Assembly: GCA_026390735.1 (NCBI GenBank) | Contig: JAPLFJ010000053.1 | Span: forward strand, 1-48,284 | Source of the DNA: Ignavibacteriota bacterium | Lineage (GTDB): Bacteria; Bacteroidota; Ignavibacteria; Tepidaquicellales; Tepidaquicellaceae | Reading direction: 5' to 3' | DNA length: 48,284 nt | In this document: piece by piece, positions 9,128-17,881 of the stretch | Layout: each line of letters starts with the position of its first letter | Position numbering within the stretch: position 1 is the first letter of the stretch | Made by a program: the position numbers and the translations under genes | Notes under the pieces: model-generated | What the model was told of the DNA's origin: nothing | Database searches by the model: none | Seen by the model: only the letters and a program-made list of their open reading frames with translations

Positions 9128-9592
9128 GCGTCAAATTTGAATTTATGATTTGGGAACATAGATAATATACTGATTGTAAATATTTTTTTCTAATTAAAAA
9201 GGGGGGAGTCGAAAAAGTGATATTATTTGTGAGTTGGGGGTTCTTTGAAATATCTGTTTTTATTTAAGGAAATATTTCTTAAATTATATTGGGTCAAGAA
9301 ATAATTAGGGATGGGTCAAAAGTTCTTTGACATCATTTGATTTATTTCTAATCAACAGCAGTTGAAAGTTATTTTATTACCCGAATCGAGAGCACAAGCC
9401 AAAACAAATCCCAAATAATTTAATGAAATTATTTAAAATTGAAGAAATTCCAAAAATGATACTCACTTTACTTATACAATTATTCACTCATCAAGGCAAT
9501 AACATAATCATATACAGGCAAAAACACATAAACAAGCCATCCTAAATATTAACTTATGAAGGAGGATTATTCAAAAACTATAAAAAACTATT
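9128..9592. other. Divergent promoter region between hsdR and the 9593 gene
   Basis: This 465-base AT-rich gap separates divergent transcripts. It holds a perfect 6+5+6 dyad at 9315-9331. A G-run is at about 9201-9207. An AAGGAGG lies at 9559-9565, 27 bases ahead of the next start, too far to act as its Shine-Dalgarno site. A 40-codon open frame at 9423-9545 has no support. The region must hold promoters in both directions, but I could not place a convincing box. Confidence 0.5.
9315..9331. promoter_or_regulatory. 17-bp dyad, possible operator
   Basis: GTCAAA and TTTGAC form a perfect inverted repeat around AGTTC. It lies between hsdR and the divergent exported-protein gene. A dyad of this size is compatible with binding of a dimeric regulator, but no regulator gene is nearby, so the role is speculative. 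Confidence 0.3.
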
Positions 9593-10288
9593 ATGTCAAA
9601 AAAATTATTACTGATTTCAGCATTGATCACATTGTTATTTATCTCTCAGTTGTCTTACGCACAAGAAATGGAAGACATTGTGTATTTAAAAAATGGAAGT
9701 GTCATCAGGGGTACTATTATCGAGCAAGTACTTAATGAGACGATTAAAATTAAAACAAGGGACGAGAATGTCTTTGTTTATAAATACGATGAGATATTAA
9801 AAATTGCAAAAGAAGAAAGTTCTTATTCAAAAAACAGTACGGGAAGCAGATACATTGGGACACTGAGCGGAGGCGTCACAATTCAGATTCCTTCAAAATC
9901 CTGGGGGGATGAAGGAGTTGGATTTAATGTAAACTTATCAAACGGGTTACTATTTAATAATAATTTTGGAATGAGATTAAATTTAAGGTATAATGGATTT
10001 AAAGGTTTAAATGACGGGAATGTAACAGCGGGAGTAATGGTAGGAGATTTTGGTAAATACAAACGACTGAAAACTTACGGACTTATAGACTTAGGGGTTG
10101 ATTATCTGAACGCTTCCGGTTACAGCAAGGTATATTTAGGGATTGACATAGGAGGCGGAATAAATTATGAGTTGTCACCCAAAAGCGGCTTATATCTGAA
10201 TGTTGAAACTAAATATCACCATAATACAAATAGCGGAACCGCAAAAGGATTTGTTCCGATAAATATTGGTATAACTTACATAAAGTAG
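9593..10288 (+). CDS. Exported beta-barrel-like protein, tandem copy 1
   Basis: The product is 231 residues. It starts with a signal peptide of about 23 residues ending LSYAQ. A conserved module at about 25-80 follows (VYLKNGSVIRGTIIEQ, then DENVFVYKYDEILKI). The last 145 residues are a Gly/Asn/Tyr-rich alternating pattern typical of a small outer-membrane beta-barrel, with glycine-flanked strands and a C-terminus in GITYIK. The module is widespread at the N-terminus of exported Bacteroidota proteins, but its function is unknown to me. The gene lies 64 bases before a paralogue at 10353, from which it differs mainly in the barrel part. The ATG at 9593 is chosen because the signal peptide begins there. 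Confidence 0.75.
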   Translation: MSKKLLLISALITLLFISQLSYAQEMEDIVYLKNGSVIRGTIIEQVLNETIKIKTRDENVFVYKYDEILKIAKEESSYSKNSTGSRYIGTLSGGVTIQIPSKSWGDEGVGFNVNLSNGLLFNNNFGMRLNLRYNGFKGLNDGNVTAGVMVGDFGKYKRLKTYGLIDLGVDYLNASGYSKVYLGIDIGGGINYELSPKSGLYLNVETKYHHNTNSGTAKGFVPINIGITYIK

Positions 10289-10352
10289 GGAGATAAAAAT
10301 TTTAGGAAAGAATATCTTTTAAGAATAAAACATACAACTTAATTAAATAATC

Positions 10353-11108
10353 ATGAAAAAATTATTACAGATTTCAGCATTTACGGCAATATTGCTGTTT
10401 GCGTCAATATTATCGTACGCACAAGAAATGGAAGATATTGTTTATTTAAAAAACGGAAGCGTTATCAGGGGTACAATTATTGAACAGGTACTTAACGAAT
10501 CGATAAAAATTAAAACAAGGGATGAGAATGTATTTGTTTATAAATACGATGAAATTTTAAAGATTGCGAAAGAAGAAAGTTCTTATTCAGGAAGCAAATC
10601 AAATACTGTTTACATAGGGACCTTTGGATTTGGACTATCCCTACCCGTAACCGATAGTGATTTTCCTGATAGTTATAAATCAGGTTTTAACATCAACGTT
10701 TCAAATGGTATTTTATTATCAGAAAATATTGGGATAAGGGCTGATTTAAGGTATAATTATTTTAAAGGAAAGACTGTGACTTATTATTACTATAATTATG
10801 GCACATATACGTATACAAACTCGGCACTTTCTTTTGGGAATTTAACTTTTAGCGGTATTTTTGGTGACTTCAAAAAAAGCAGCATAATTAAACCATATGG
10901 TATTTTGGGAATAGGTTTAGATTATATGAGTGCAGAGGGAACGGGAGAAGTTTATTTCGGATACGAAGTAGGCGGCGGAATAAATTATGAAATAGGTAAG
11001 AAAAGCGGTATATCGTTGAACCTTGAGGCAAAATATCACGGGAATACAAATGAGGGATATGCAAAAGGGTTTGTTCCGATTAATTTGGGAATAACATATA
11101 TTAGATAG
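10353..11108 (+). CDS. Exported beta-barrel-like protein, tandem copy 2
   Basis: This 251-residue paralogue of the 9593 product has a signal peptide ending LSYAQ. It carries the same EMEDIVYLKNGSVIRGTI module, almost unchanged, and ends with a diverged C-terminal barrel-like half containing an extra Tyr/Thr-rich loop (about residues 145-165). The C-terminal strands again end GITYIR. Residues 22-85 are nearly identical between the two copies at protein level and very similar in DNA. The rest is clearly less alike, which suggests the module is under constraint or has been homogenised by gene conversion. The two genes are probably co-transcribed, and a strong hairpin follows at 11162-11182. Confidence 0.75.
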   Translation: MKKLLQISAFTAILLFASILSYAQEMEDIVYLKNGSVIRGTIIEQVLNESIKIKTRDENVFVYKYDEILKIAKEESSYSGSKSNTVYIGTFGFGLSLPVTDSDFPDSYKSGFNINVSNGILLSENIGIRADLRYNYFKGKTVTYYYYNYGTYTYTNSALSFGNLTFSGIFGDFKKSSIIKPYGILGIGLDYMSAEGTGEVYFGYEVGGGINYEIGKKSGISLNLEAKYHGNTNEGYAKGFVPINLGITYIR

Positions 11109-11161
11109 ATAGAAGATTAGTAATCTATAATGATGTTTTATAAAAAAATAAAAATTATATT

Positions 11162-11182
11162 CCCCTCCTTAAAAAGGAGGGG
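11162..11182. terminator. GC-rich hairpin
   Basis: CCCCTCCTT and AAGGAGGGG form a perfect 9-bp stem around an AAA loop, 53 bases after the second duplicated gene. There is no good T-run on the plus side. On the minus side the flanking A-rich tract would read as a T-run. It may be a plus-strand terminator or a dispersed hairpin element. Confidence 0.6.
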
Positions 11183-11248
11183 AGTTATTAAGTTAATTTG
11201 TTTCCGATAAGAATATCGAAACTACAAACCTAATTCCCTTATTCCGTT

Positions 11249-11256
11249 TATGTTTG
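11249..11256 (+). promoter_or_regulatory. Candidate -7 box for the 11314 gene
   Basis: TATGTTTG matches the Bacteroidota -7 consensus TAnnTTTG exactly. It would give a transcript starting near 11262 and a leader of about 50 bases before the ATG at 11314. No good TTTG is seen at the -33 spacing. Confidence 0.35.
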
Positions 11257-11313
11257 ACTTTCAAACACTATTTTTATGAAACAATATGTGCGAAAAAGGC
11301 GTTTTAAATATAG

Positions 11314-14300
11314 ATGAATAACTCGGGAACAATAAATAACGATGCGGCACTTTCAAACCTTGAGGGGCGCGTTTATAAAGTTTTTAAGAGAGAGAAAACA
11401 TTTTTCTCTTTGCGGAATTTTATAATCGCCTCGCTGGCGTTTGCGCTGCTGCTTTTTGCGATTGTTGTGATGGAGTCTGTGCTTTCGTTTTCTTCGCGAA
11501 TGAGGACGGTTTTGTTTTATTCGTATTTGTTGTCTTTGCTGAGTACTCTTACTTTTATAATCCTTTCCTATGTGATGAGTTCGGGGAAAAGCAAATTTGA
11601 TTCGATAAAATATTCTTTTAAAGTGGGTGCTTTCTTTCCTGCGGTGAAAGATAAAATCGCAAACGCAATTTCGCTGTACAAGTCCAGAGGAAAACAGGTT
11701 ACTACTTCGGGCGATTTGATTAATGCTAATCTTAATAAAGTTTACAGCGATACTTCTTCAGTTGATTTAAACTCATTTATAAATTATGATAATCTTCGCA
11801 AACCTTTTGTTGCAGCCATGGTTACGCTTTCCATTGTTGCGTTGTTGCTTGCCTTTGTAGCACCGCTTTCAAAAGCTTTTAACAGGTTTGTTAATTTCAA
11901 TAAAGAGTTCAACAGTAATTTATTGCTTAATAACAGTAAGGATAAAGAGTTAAACGATTCGTTCATAAAATCTTTTTCTGTAACGATTGTCTATCCTGAA
12001 TACACAAAGCTTGAACCGAAAACGATGGAGCAGAACCGCGGAGATATAGTTTGCATCGAAGGAAGTACGGTAAAGTTTAAAATAGAATCTGTTGAAAAAT
12101 TGTCGTCGGGAGAAATTGAATTCAACGGGAATAAAACTGCTCTGAACATAAATGAATATTTCGCAGAAGGAAATATCATTGCCGATAAAGACGGCGAGTA
12201 CAGGTTTGTTCTGAAGAATGATGCGGGAAAAGAAAACCTTAACAGGCAGACGTATGCAATAAAAGTTTTAAAGAATGAAGCGCCGAAGATTTCTATAGTT
12301 CAGCCGAACGATGTGAACTACAATGTTTACGGCGAGAAGGAAGTACTGCTGAAAGCACTGATATCCGATGATTACGGTTTCTCAAAATTGTCATTGTCTT
12401 ATAAATCAGCGAACGGGATTTCTTCTGCAGGCGGAAACTTTGCCACTGTGAACATTCCTCTTCAAAACCTTGATGCTACTTCGCTTGAGGTTTCATATCA
12501 GTGGTTTATACAAAGCATCGGGTTAAGGCAAAACGCGCAGGTTGAATATTTTATGGAAGTAACTGACAATGCAGGACTCAGCACAAAGTCTGATGTGAGA
12601 AGACTTGTGTATAATTCCAATGCTGATTTTCTTAAGAAGACCGAAACAGCAACGAAGGAGATTAAGGCAGATTTGAAAACCCTTTTGGACGATGCTAAGA
12701 ATATTCAGAAGAACGTGAACGAACTGAAAAAGTCGCAGGAAGAAAATGCAGTGAATGAACAGCGCAAGAAAGATTTGAAAGAGAAGGTTGAGAATATGCA
12801 GAAGAACCTTGAAGATGCTCAGAATAAGATTAATCAGACGATGAACGAGATGAAGGAAAATCCTAACCTGAGCGAGAAGACACTCGAACAGTTTATGAAA
12901 CTTCAGGAACTGTTCAACAAGATTAACACTCCCGAGTTCAGGGAAATGCTGAAGAAACTTCAGGAAGCGATGAAGAAGAATAACGAACAGATGAAACAGG
13001 ATTTGAATAGCATTAAGTTTGATGAAGAGGCTTTCAAGAAACAACTTGAACAGGTGATGGAACTGATGAAGAAGATTGAGAACCTGCAGAAGATGGGAGA
13101 ACTGACGCAGAAGCTGGACGAACTTACGAAGAATCAGGAACAGCTTAAAAAGGAAACGGAACAAACAGATAAGAATAATGAAAGCAAGATGAACACTCTT
13201 GCCGATAAGCAAAAACAGATTAAGGAAGACTTCAATAAGTTCAAGCAGGATATGAAAGACCTTATTGATAAGATGAAGGATACGAAGGGCGAGATGGACC
13301 CGAAAGATTTGCAGGACCTTCTGAAGAAAATGCAGGATAAGAAGACCGAAGACAAGATGCAGAAATCTTCGAGCGAACTTTTCAAACAGCAGAAAGAATC
13401 TTCGGAGCAGACGCAGAAAGAAATTTCCGAAGACATGAAAGAGTTTAACGAGCAGATGCAGAACTCTATGGAAAGTGCTATGAGTAATATGGATTCGCAG
13501 AAGAAGATGATGGATAAAGCGCAGCAGATTAAGAAGAACCTTGAAGAGTTGAGCAGGAAAGAGCAGGAGCTGAAGGACGAAACGGGGAAGCTGGATAAGT
13601 CGGATAAGCAGGAGTTTAATGATAAAGCAAAGGAACAGGGAAATGTTCAGCAGGAACTCTCGAAGGAAATAAATGATTTGATGAACCTGACAAAGGACGG
13701 AATGCAGATTACTCCCGAACTCGGAAAGGAGCTCGGCAACTCATACAACAAGATGGATAAGGCGGGTAACGACCTGAAGAATACTGACAAGACAAATGCG
13801 ATGAGCAATCAGGGCAAGGCGAAGGAGTCTCTGGACAATGCGGCAAAGATGCTTGGCGAGATGCTGGATAAGATGGGTAAGCAACAGGGAAAGGGAAGCA
13901 AGGGTGATGGGAAGATGGGTCAGCTTATGCAGAAACTTGCACAGTTGATTGGACAGCAGCAGGGTGTGAACGGAAAGATGGATAAGATGGGACAGAACGG
14001 ACAGACGGGAAAAGACGGCAAGGGCGGGAAAGAAGAGATGTCGCAAATGCAGAAAGAGCAGATGGACAGACTGCGTATAGATCAGATGCAGATACAGAAA
14101 TCGCTCGAAGAACTTAACGAAGAGTTTGAGAAGGAAAAGCAAAAGAGCGGTGAAAAGTTACTGGGCGATATGAAAGAGGTACAGAAAGATATGATGGAAT
14201 CTATAAGACAGATGAGTGAGTATAATGTTGATACAAAACTGCTGGAAAGACAGAATAAAATTATCTCAAGAATGCTGGATGCACAACTTTCGCAGAGGGA

Positions 14301-14493
14301 AAAGGATTTTGAACAGAAGAGAGAATCAAAACCGGGTGAGAATGTTTCGAGGGTTTCGCCGAAGGAGGTTGTGATAAGCGGACCGAGGACTGTTAATTCG
14401 CTGAAAGAAGATTTGCTGAGACTGGAGAAGGAGAGTTTTACTGAAGACTATGAGGCGCTGATACTGGAGTATAATAAGTTGATAAAGAAGTAG
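11314..14493 (+). CDS. DUF4175-like membrane protein with long coiled coil
   Basis: The product is 1059 residues. It has membrane segments near 31-53, 65-88 and 166-187. A beta-rich extracytoplasmic part follows at about 215-430 (SFSVTIVYPEYTKLEP begins an Ig-like stretch). From about 440 to 1000 there is a very long Lys/Gln/Glu/Met-rich coiled coil, broken by a Gly/Lys/Met-rich segment near 850-910. This layout matches large DUF4175-type proteins of Bacteroidota, often found beside MoxR ATPase and VWA-domain genes. None of these partners is in the window, so the gene stands alone here. The coding strand from about 12.65 to 14.3 kb is strikingly purine-rich, which creates long antisense open frames that are not genes. 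The function is unknown; a structural or envelope-spanning role is a guess. Confidence 0.75.
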   Translation: MNNSGTINNDAALSNLEGRVYKVFKREKTFFSLRNFIIASLAFALLLFAIVVMESVLSFSSRMRTVLFYSYLLSLLSTLTFIILSYVMSSGKSKFDSIKYSFKVGAFFPAVKDKIANAISLYKSRGKQVTTSGDLINANLNKVYSDTSSVDLNSFINYDNLRKPFVAAMVTLSIVALLLAFVAPLSKAFNRFVNFNKEFNSNLLLNNSKDKELNDSFIKSFSVTIVYPEYTKLEPKTMEQNRGDIVCIEGSTVKFKIESVEKLSSGEIEFNGNKTALNINEYFAEGNIIADKDGEYRFVLKNDAGKENLNRQTYAIKVLKNEAPKISIVQPNDVNYNVYGEKEVLLKALISDDYGFSKLSLSYKSANGISSAGGNFATVNIPLQNLDATSLEVSYQWFIQSIGLRQNAQVEYFMEVTDNAGLSTKSDVRRLVYNSNADFLKKTETATKEIKADLKTLLDDAKNIQKNVNELKKSQEENAVNEQRKKDLKEKVENMQKNLEDAQNKINQTMNEMKENPNLSEKTLEQFMKLQELFNKINTPEFREMLKKLQEAMKKNNEQMKQDLNSIKFDEEAFKKQLEQVMELMKKIENLQKMGELTQKLDELTKNQEQLKKETEQTDKNNESKMNTLADKQKQIKEDFNKFKQDMKDLIDKMKDTKGEMDPKDLQDLLKKMQDKKTEDKMQKSSSELFKQQKESSEQTQKEISEDMKEFNEQMQNSMESAMSNMDSQKKMMDKAQQIKKNLEELSRKEQELKDETGKLDKSDKQEFNDKAKEQGNVQQELSKEINDLMNLTKDGMQITPELGKELGNSYNKMDKAGNDLKNTDKTNAMSNQGKAKESLDNAAKMLGEMLDKMGKQQGKGSKGDGKMGQLMQKLAQLIGQQQGVNGKMDKMGQNGQTGKDGKGGKEEMSQMQKEQMDRLRIDQMQIQKSLEELNEEFEKEKQKSGEKLLGDMKEVQKDMMESIRQMSEYNVDTKLLERQNKIISRMLDAQLSQREKDFEQKRESKPGENVSRVSPKEVVISGPRTVNSLKEDLLRLEKESFTEDYEALILEYNKLIKK

Positions 14494-15120
14494 ACCCTTG
14501 GATTAGGTTCACAGAGACCACAGAGAAGAGTTTAAAAAATGGCACACTGATACAAGCTGATTTTAAGAATGATTACCACTGATAAGATAAAAGATTTTTT
14601 AGGGTAAGAGATTAGGAATGGCACGCGGATAAAAGACGATTTTAAGAGCGATGACCACTGATTAAGAATAAGAGAAGATCCTCCCAACAAGACGGCGGAC
14701 ACAAAGAACGTGGATTTTTTAGGGTAAGAGATTAGGAACGGCACGCGGAATTAAACTGATTTTAAGAGCGATGACCGCTGATAAGACAAGAGATTTTTTA
14801 GGGTAAGAGATTAGGAATGGCATCCGCCTCGGAGGAATAAAACTGATTTTAAGAACAAGAGAATTTTTAGGGTAAGAGATTAGGAATGGCACGCGGATAA
14901 AAGACGATTTTAAGAGCGATGACCGCTGATAAGAGCAAGAGATTTTTTAGGGTAAGAGATAAGAGATTAGGAATGGCACGCGGATAAGAGACGATTTTAA
15001 GAGCGATGACCGCTGATAAGAGCAAGAGATTTTTTAGGGTAATAGATAAAAGATTAGGAATGGCATCCGCCGCAACGGATGATTTAATCTTTAAAACAAA
15101 AACACACCAACAACTAATAA
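14494..15120. other. Non-coding tandem-repeat region
   Basis: No gene is seen in this 627-base gap. It opens with a CACAGAGACCACAGAGAAGAG tract (14510-14530, a 9-bp CTCTGTGNN-type repeat on the other strand). It then consists almost entirely of the roughly 80-bp repeat array described separately. The last 30 bases are A-rich, next to the porin stop. Confidence 0.7.
14537..15089. repeat. Tandem array of roughly 80-bp non-coding units
   Basis: TTTTTTAGGGTAA or a close variant recurs with its preceding G at 14593, 14713, 14792, 14861, 14941 and 15028 (spacings 120, 79, 69, 80, 87). Each is followed by AGATTAGGAATGGCA, then either CGCGGATAAAAGACGATT or a CATCCGCC variant. Most units then carry TTTAAGAGCGATGACCGCTGATAAGA; the 14792 copy is shortened and the last copy is truncated before this segment. 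A partial diverged unit precedes the first at 14537. Units vary by small insertions. There are no spacers of constant size and no cas genes, so this is not CRISPR. Related pieces lie at 1386-1451, 30714-30780, 33210-33290 and 37722-37750. Confidence 0.85.
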
Positions 15121-16197
15121 CTAATAAGTAAAGCCTATAGACACGTTTACGTCTGTTCTGCTGTTAGTATTGTCATAGAAAACTTTCTGTTCTTCGCCAA
15201 GTCTTAAATAGCGGGTCTGGAACCTTACGTATGCTGCGTCTATTGGTTTGTATTCCAGTCCGAGTGTTACCCCGTTTCCTTTTATACCTGAATTGTTTGT
15301 AATAAGTCCTGAATAAACTCCGTCGAGGTCCTGGTAGAAATCACCTCTGACTGTTGCGCTGAATTTCTTTGTGAAACGGTAACGCACGGAAAGCATTCCG
15401 CCGTATGTGTATGCAGTTGCAGTCGGGTCGGATAACTTCGAACCTTCCTGTGAACCGAATTCACCGCTTAAGATTGCATCCCATTTTGCACACGGACAGC
15501 CGTAGTTTACGATAAAGTTATTTAATATTCTTGTTTTCCCTGGTAACGGGCTTGGCTGCTCATTACCTATGATGTTATTGTATGTAAGTTTTACAAAGTC
15601 GTTTACCTGATAGTTTAACTGTACGCCTAATGATTTATTCTTGTTGTTGTCTTCGATTACGTTGTAACCGTTTATCAGATAAAAACTTCCGCTGAATTTG
15701 TTGGCTTCATAACTTACTTTTACGCCGCTTTGATAAAACGGTTCGTAGTATGAAGGCAGAGAGAAAGAATTTATAAAGTTGTTTTTAAGCATTCCTTCGG
15801 GACCGATGTGAGTAAGAAAATATCCCGCATCAACCCATAATCCTTTTGTAACCTGAATTCCTACGTTTGCTTCCTGAAGGTTTGGGTTTTCTGTAGTCCA
15901 GTTGTACTTTGCATAGTCACCGTATTGAAAAGTTACTATACCTCTCATAATACTTGAAGTATAATACAGGGATAACATTGCAATGTTAAGTCTGAATTGA
16001 TCCCTTGTCATATCCATTCCGTCAAACTTTCTTATCTTGCTGGTCTTGTCTGTATTCCAGCCATAATAAGCATCTGCATAAGTTGATATAGAAAAGTTTT
16101 CAAGGTATTTTAATATTCCTTCTTTTCCCTGAGAGAATGCGGAAGAGGAAACAGATAAAAGTATTGTTAGTATTAAAATTGTCTTAATAAATTTCAT
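15121..16197 (-). CDS. Outer-membrane porin (OmpL-like beta-barrel porin-2)
   Basis: The product is 358 residues with a 22-residue signal peptide ending SSAFSQ. The body is built of alternating, aromatic-capped beta strands and ends in SIGFTY, the expected C-terminal Phe/Tyr signature of an outer-membrane barrel. The sequence style (ISTYADAYYGWNTD, QFRLNIAMLSLYY, GYFLTHIGPEG, FYQSGVKVSYE) matches the 'beta-barrel porin-2, OmpL-like' family of Bacteroidota. It lies 69 bases downstream of amtB on the same strand, separated by a hairpin. This suggests passage of small nitrogen compounds across the outer membrane at a level below that of amtB. The substrate is not shown by the sequence. Confidence 0.8.
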   Translation of the reverse strand: MKFIKTILILTILLSVSSSAFSQGKEGILKYLENFSISTYADAYYGWNTDKTSKIRKFDGMDMTRDQFRLNIAMLSLYYTSSIMRGIVTFQYGDYAKYNWTTENPNLQEANVGIQVTKGLWVDAGYFLTHIGPEGMLKNNFINSFSLPSYYEPFYQSGVKVSYEANKFSGSFYLINGYNVIEDNNKNKSLGVQLNYQVNDFVKLTYNNIIGNEQPSPLPGKTRILNNFIVNYGCPCAKWDAILSGEFGSQEGSKLSDPTATAYTYGGMLSVRYRFTKKFSATVRGDFYQDLDGVYSGLITNNSGIKGNGVTLGLEYKPIDAAYVRFQTRYLRLGEEQKVFYDNTNSRTDVNVSIGFTY

Positions 16198-16218
16198 GAT
16201 AAAGTTATTTAATTTAAA

Positions 16219-16250
16219 AAACCCTGTTTAAATATATATAAACAGGGTTT
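16219..16250 (-). terminator. Hairpin between amtB and the porin gene
   Basis: AAACCCTGTTTA (16219-16230) pairs perfectly with TAAACAGGGTTT (16239-16250) around an 8-base AT loop. On the minus strand the stem is followed by TTTTTAAATT. It lies after the amtB stop and before the porin start, so it can terminate amtB transcripts or act as a partial terminator that lowers porin expression. Confidence 0.8.
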
Positions 16251-16266
16251 GTATAAAAATCTAAAA

Positions 16267-17508
16267 TTAAAATTCGTCTGTGTATGCAGTTTCACCGTGA
16301 AGTACGGCATCAAGACCTTTCATTTCCTCTTCTTTCGAAAGTGCTACAGGTGTGAATTTATTAATAAGCCAAAGCATTCCGTATGTGAAACCGAACGCCC
16401 AGATTGAACTGATTATTACGCCAAGTGCCTGAACCCAGAGGAAACCTGCATTGCCGTGAAGTAATCCGTTTGTTCCTGCCGGGTTAACTGCTATTGTGCC
16501 GAATATTCCGAGGAAGAAAATTCCGATTAATCCGCCAACACCGTGAACACCCCATACGTCGAGTGCGTCATCCCATTGAAGTTTGTTCTTTAATGCGACT
16601 GCGAAGTAACATATAACACCTGCAAGAATACCGATGATGATTGAAGCTTTTGGTGTAACGAAACCTGCTGCAGGTGTGATTGTTGCAAGCCCTGCAACTG
16701 CACCTGTTAAGAACCCTACAAACTTTGGTTTCTTTTCAAGCCACCATGCAAGCAGTAACCAGGTTACTGATGCAAATGATGCTGCAAGGTCAGTGTTTAA
16801 GAATGCCGTTGCTGTTATTGAGTCAACTGCGAATTCACTTCCTGCATTGAAACCATACCATCCGAACCATAACAAACCTGTACCGAGTGCGATAAGTGGA
16901 ATGCTGTGCAAACCCTTATCTTCAACTTTTCTTTTACCGAGATATAGAACAGACGCAAGTGCCGCAAATCCTGCGATGTTGTGAACTACTATACCGCCTG
17001 CAAAATCTTTTACGCCCCATTGTGCTAAAATACCACCGCCCCAGATCATGTGAACGAACGGGAAATAAACGAACAGTAACCATAACACCAAGAAAAACAG
17101 ATATGCACCGAATCTTACCCTGTTTGCAAATGCACCTGTAATAAGGGCAGGTGTGATGATTGCAAACATCATCTGGTAAGCGATGAAAACATACAGCGGA
17201 ATCGACGGATTGATAGGTGTCGGTGTGTTAAGACTGATTCCGTTTAAAAATGACATGTTGAAATTTCCGATTATCCCTCCGATGTCAGTTCCTGTGGCAA
17301 GGTCGCCGCTGAAACACATCGAATATCCAACGAGCCACCAGATAACCGATGTAACACCCATTGAAACGAAAGATTGAATCATGATTGCAAGGACGTTTTT
17401 TCTCCCTACGAGTCCTCCGTAGAAGAACGCCAGTCCGGGCGTCATTAACATAACCAGACTCGTTGCCAAGAGCATGAATCCGGTATTGCCAGTGTCGAAA
17501 GTTGGCAT
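16267..17508 (-). CDS. amtB: Ammonium transporter AmtB
   Basis: This inner-membrane channel takes up ammonium. The 413-residue protein has eleven predicted membrane segments and begins without a cleaved signal. Family features are present: MLMTPGLAFFYGGLV at the N-terminus, DFAGGIVVHNIAG with the first pore histidine, and VWGVHGVGGLIG with the second. The twin-His site is therefore intact. The C-terminal tail ends in AYTDEF, similar to the PII-binding cytoplasmic tail of other Amt proteins, but no glnB/glnK gene is in the window. The ATG is preceded by AAAGGG at 8 bases. The gene is flanked downstream by a porin and upstream by glutamate dehydrogenase on the same strand, so the block deals with ammonium uptake and assimilation. 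Confidence 0.96.
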   Translation of the reverse strand: MPTFDTGNTGFMLLATSLVMLMTPGLAFFYGGLVGRKNVLAIMIQSFVSMGVTSVIWWLVGYSMCFSGDLATGTDIGGIIGNFNMSFLNGISLNTPTPINPSIPLYVFIAYQMMFAIITPALITGAFANRVRFGAYLFFLVLWLLFVYFPFVHMIWGGGILAQWGVKDFAGGIVVHNIAGFAALASVLYLGKRKVEDKGLHSIPLIALGTGLLWFGWYGFNAGSEFAVDSITATAFLNTDLAASFASVTWLLLAWWLEKKPKFVGFLTGAVAGLATITPAAGFVTPKASIIIGILAGVICYFAVALKNKLQWDDALDVWGVHGVGGLIGIFFLGIFGTIAVNPAGTNGLLHGNAGFLWVQALGVIISSIWAFGFTYGMLWLINKFTPVALSKEEEMKGLDAVLHGETAYTDEF

Positions 17509-17881
17509 AGTATTATCCCTTTGATTTAATTTTGGAAATAGTAATCGATAGATATGTTATAATATCTTTATACCCTGATAATGATGTGTGTTTTTTAAAC
17601 AATAAATAAGTTTAGATACACAAAATTAGAGATATTGAATTATAATTTCAATTTAAAAATCTATGGTAAATACTTTTGATATTATAGTTGTTGTAAAAAC
17701 AAATATATAACGAGCAAAAAAGGTTTTCGGCGTCTGATTAAAATCTTTATTATAGTCTGATTTGGGATGATGATATTATAAATTTGAAAATTCAAAGATG
17801 GAAGGCGCAATTTTGTTTTTAATAAAAAAGACCTGCGCTTATGGTGCAGGTCTTTTAAATTATACGTTTTAAATAAATCTG
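17509..17881. other. amtB upstream region
   Basis: The 373-base gap is AT-rich and holds the gdhA terminator at its right end. Nearest amtB the minus strand has TATTATAAC and an AAAGGG ribosome site. No sigma-54 signature (TGGCAC-N5-TTGC) and no exact TAnnTTTG box were seen. No open frame of interest is present. Confidence 0.5.
17826..17856 (-). terminator. Rho-independent terminator of gdhA
   Basis: AAAAGACCTGC (17826-17836) and GCAGGTCTTTT (17846-17856) form a perfect 11-bp stem with a 9-base loop, 25 bases after the gdhA stop. A T-run follows the stem in either direction. Confidence 0.9.

Noticed and set aside
9423-9545. 40-codon open frame MKLFKIEEIP
   Set aside because: There is no ribosome site and no homologue I can recall, and it lies in an AT-rich promoter region.
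9559-9565. AAGGAGG as Shine-Dalgarno site of the 9593 gene
   Set aside because: The distance to the start is about 27 bases, too long to act directly.
12523-14142. Long reverse-strand open frames rich in Leu and His
   Set aside because: They are the antisense of the purine-rich Lys/Glu coiled coil and have no protein-like features of their own.
14537-15089. CRISPR array
   Set aside because: Unit spacing ranges from 69 to 120, the whole unit including the would-be spacer is repeated, and no cas gene is present.
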